A DNA stretch of 64,000 nucleotides, taken from assembly GCF_019399895.1 (NCBI RefSeq), contig NC_091885.1:2516501-2580500 (forward strand), written 5' to 3'. Below are positions 63,701 to 64,000 of this stretch, piece by piece. Numbering within the stretch: the stretch's first letter is position 1; each line of letters begins with the position of its first letter. Under the pieces are notes generated by a model. The model saw only the letters and a list, made by a program, of their open reading frames with translations. It was not told the DNA's origin and made no database searches. Source of the stretch: Cardiocondyla obscurior (Eukaryota; Arthropoda; Insecta; Hymenoptera; Formicidae). The position numbers and the translations under genes are program-made.

Positions 63701-64000
63701 ATCTGTTCTTTATTTCGCGTCGTCTCATTTCGTCCTGTTCCGCTATCCTTCGCTCTCTTCTTACTACTAGACACGTAGCTCTTCTCGCTCTCGCTTGTAC
63801 CTTCTTTTCATTCTCCGTCTCTCATTCTCCCTCTTTTCCACGTCTCGAAGGACTTGTTCACTCGAGGGCTCTGCGAGTTAGCCGGCGGGCATTATGGTGG
63901 CTACTCCGTTGGCTTCTCGCGTCTCTCGAAAGCTCACGAGAGAGTGTGCCCCCCCTGAGGGTCAAGGAACTCCCTCGGGAACAGGTTCACCTCTCTCCGC
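57701..64000. other. Non-coding stretch to window end
   Basis: No protein recognised. Poly-T tracts lie near 58544-58557, 59649-59665 and 60112-60122, with C+T-rich islands at 59620-59720 and 63700-63845. A frame beginning MVATPLASRVSRKLT opens at 63894 and runs off the end; it is too short to judge and is not called as a gene. Confidence 0.5.

Noticed and set aside
1..64000. CRISPR arrays, telomeric TTAGG repeats, rRNA, known insect microRNAs
   Set aside because: None seen: no regular spaced repeats of CRISPR type, no TTAGG tracts, no rRNA-like blocks, and no match by eye to the common microRNAs I checked (let-7, miR-1, bantam, miR-184, miR-124 and others).
63894..64000. Open frame starting MVATPLASRVSRKLT at the window edge
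   Set aside because: Only about 35 codons before the edge and not recognisable; cannot be told from chance.

Overview
The window looks like insect nuclear DNA, probably from a hymenopteran and perhaps an ant. The evidence is short-intron genes with AATAAA poly(A) signals, CpG-rich intergenic DNA, many poly-A/T tracts, mariner-type MITEs with TA target duplications, and insect-like autophagy and synaptic gene sequences. The species call is an inference. No bacterial operons, CRISPR array, rRNA or convincing tRNA was seen. Only a small part of the 64 kb is coding.

Layout. 1-12.3 kb has no gene I can support; a GC-rich, CpG-rich block lies at 8.88-10.3 kb. At 12.4-13.3 kb the minus strand carries several exon-like segments of an unknown, probably decayed or non-coding locus. 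The best-supported genes are tail to tail at 14.25-17.44 kb. These are a complete five-exon Beclin-1/Atg6 gene (+, 431 aa) and a complete three-exon NUDT14-like UDP-sugar pyrophosphatase gene (-, 222 aa), with stop codons 169 bp apart. At 18.46-20.08 kb is a near-perfect tandem array with a 558-bp period. Each unit holds the same two unc-13 (Munc13) exons, broken by frameshifts. A truncated pogo/Tigger-type DDE transposase follows at 20.72-21.40 kb. From 21.4 to 33.7 kb I see mainly non-coding DNA, old repeats and one diverged MITE (26.8-27.16 kb).

At 33.945-36.602 kb lies an intact single-exon gene for an 885-aa protein. A perfect RFX X-box consensus sits about 185 bp upstream of its start codon, which suggests a ciliary or sperm role. 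A shorter 233-aa paralogue of its N-terminal domain lies at 46.93-47.63 kb. Both are followed by copies of one dispersed repeat (37.57-38.06 and 47.80-48.90 kb). In the second place the repeat is tandemly duplicated, and one unit is interrupted by a 352-bp MITE whose empty site survives in the neighbouring unit. From 50.2 kb to the end I could support no gene. That stretch holds polypyrimidine islands, poly-T tracts and simple sequence.

The genes do not form a pathway. Beclin-1 (autophagy), NUDT14 (nucleotide-sugar turnover) and the two paralogues look like independent neighbours. The points most worth a second look are the unc-13 exon array, the X-box-associated paralogue pair, and the repeat family whose exon-like core recurs at five places.
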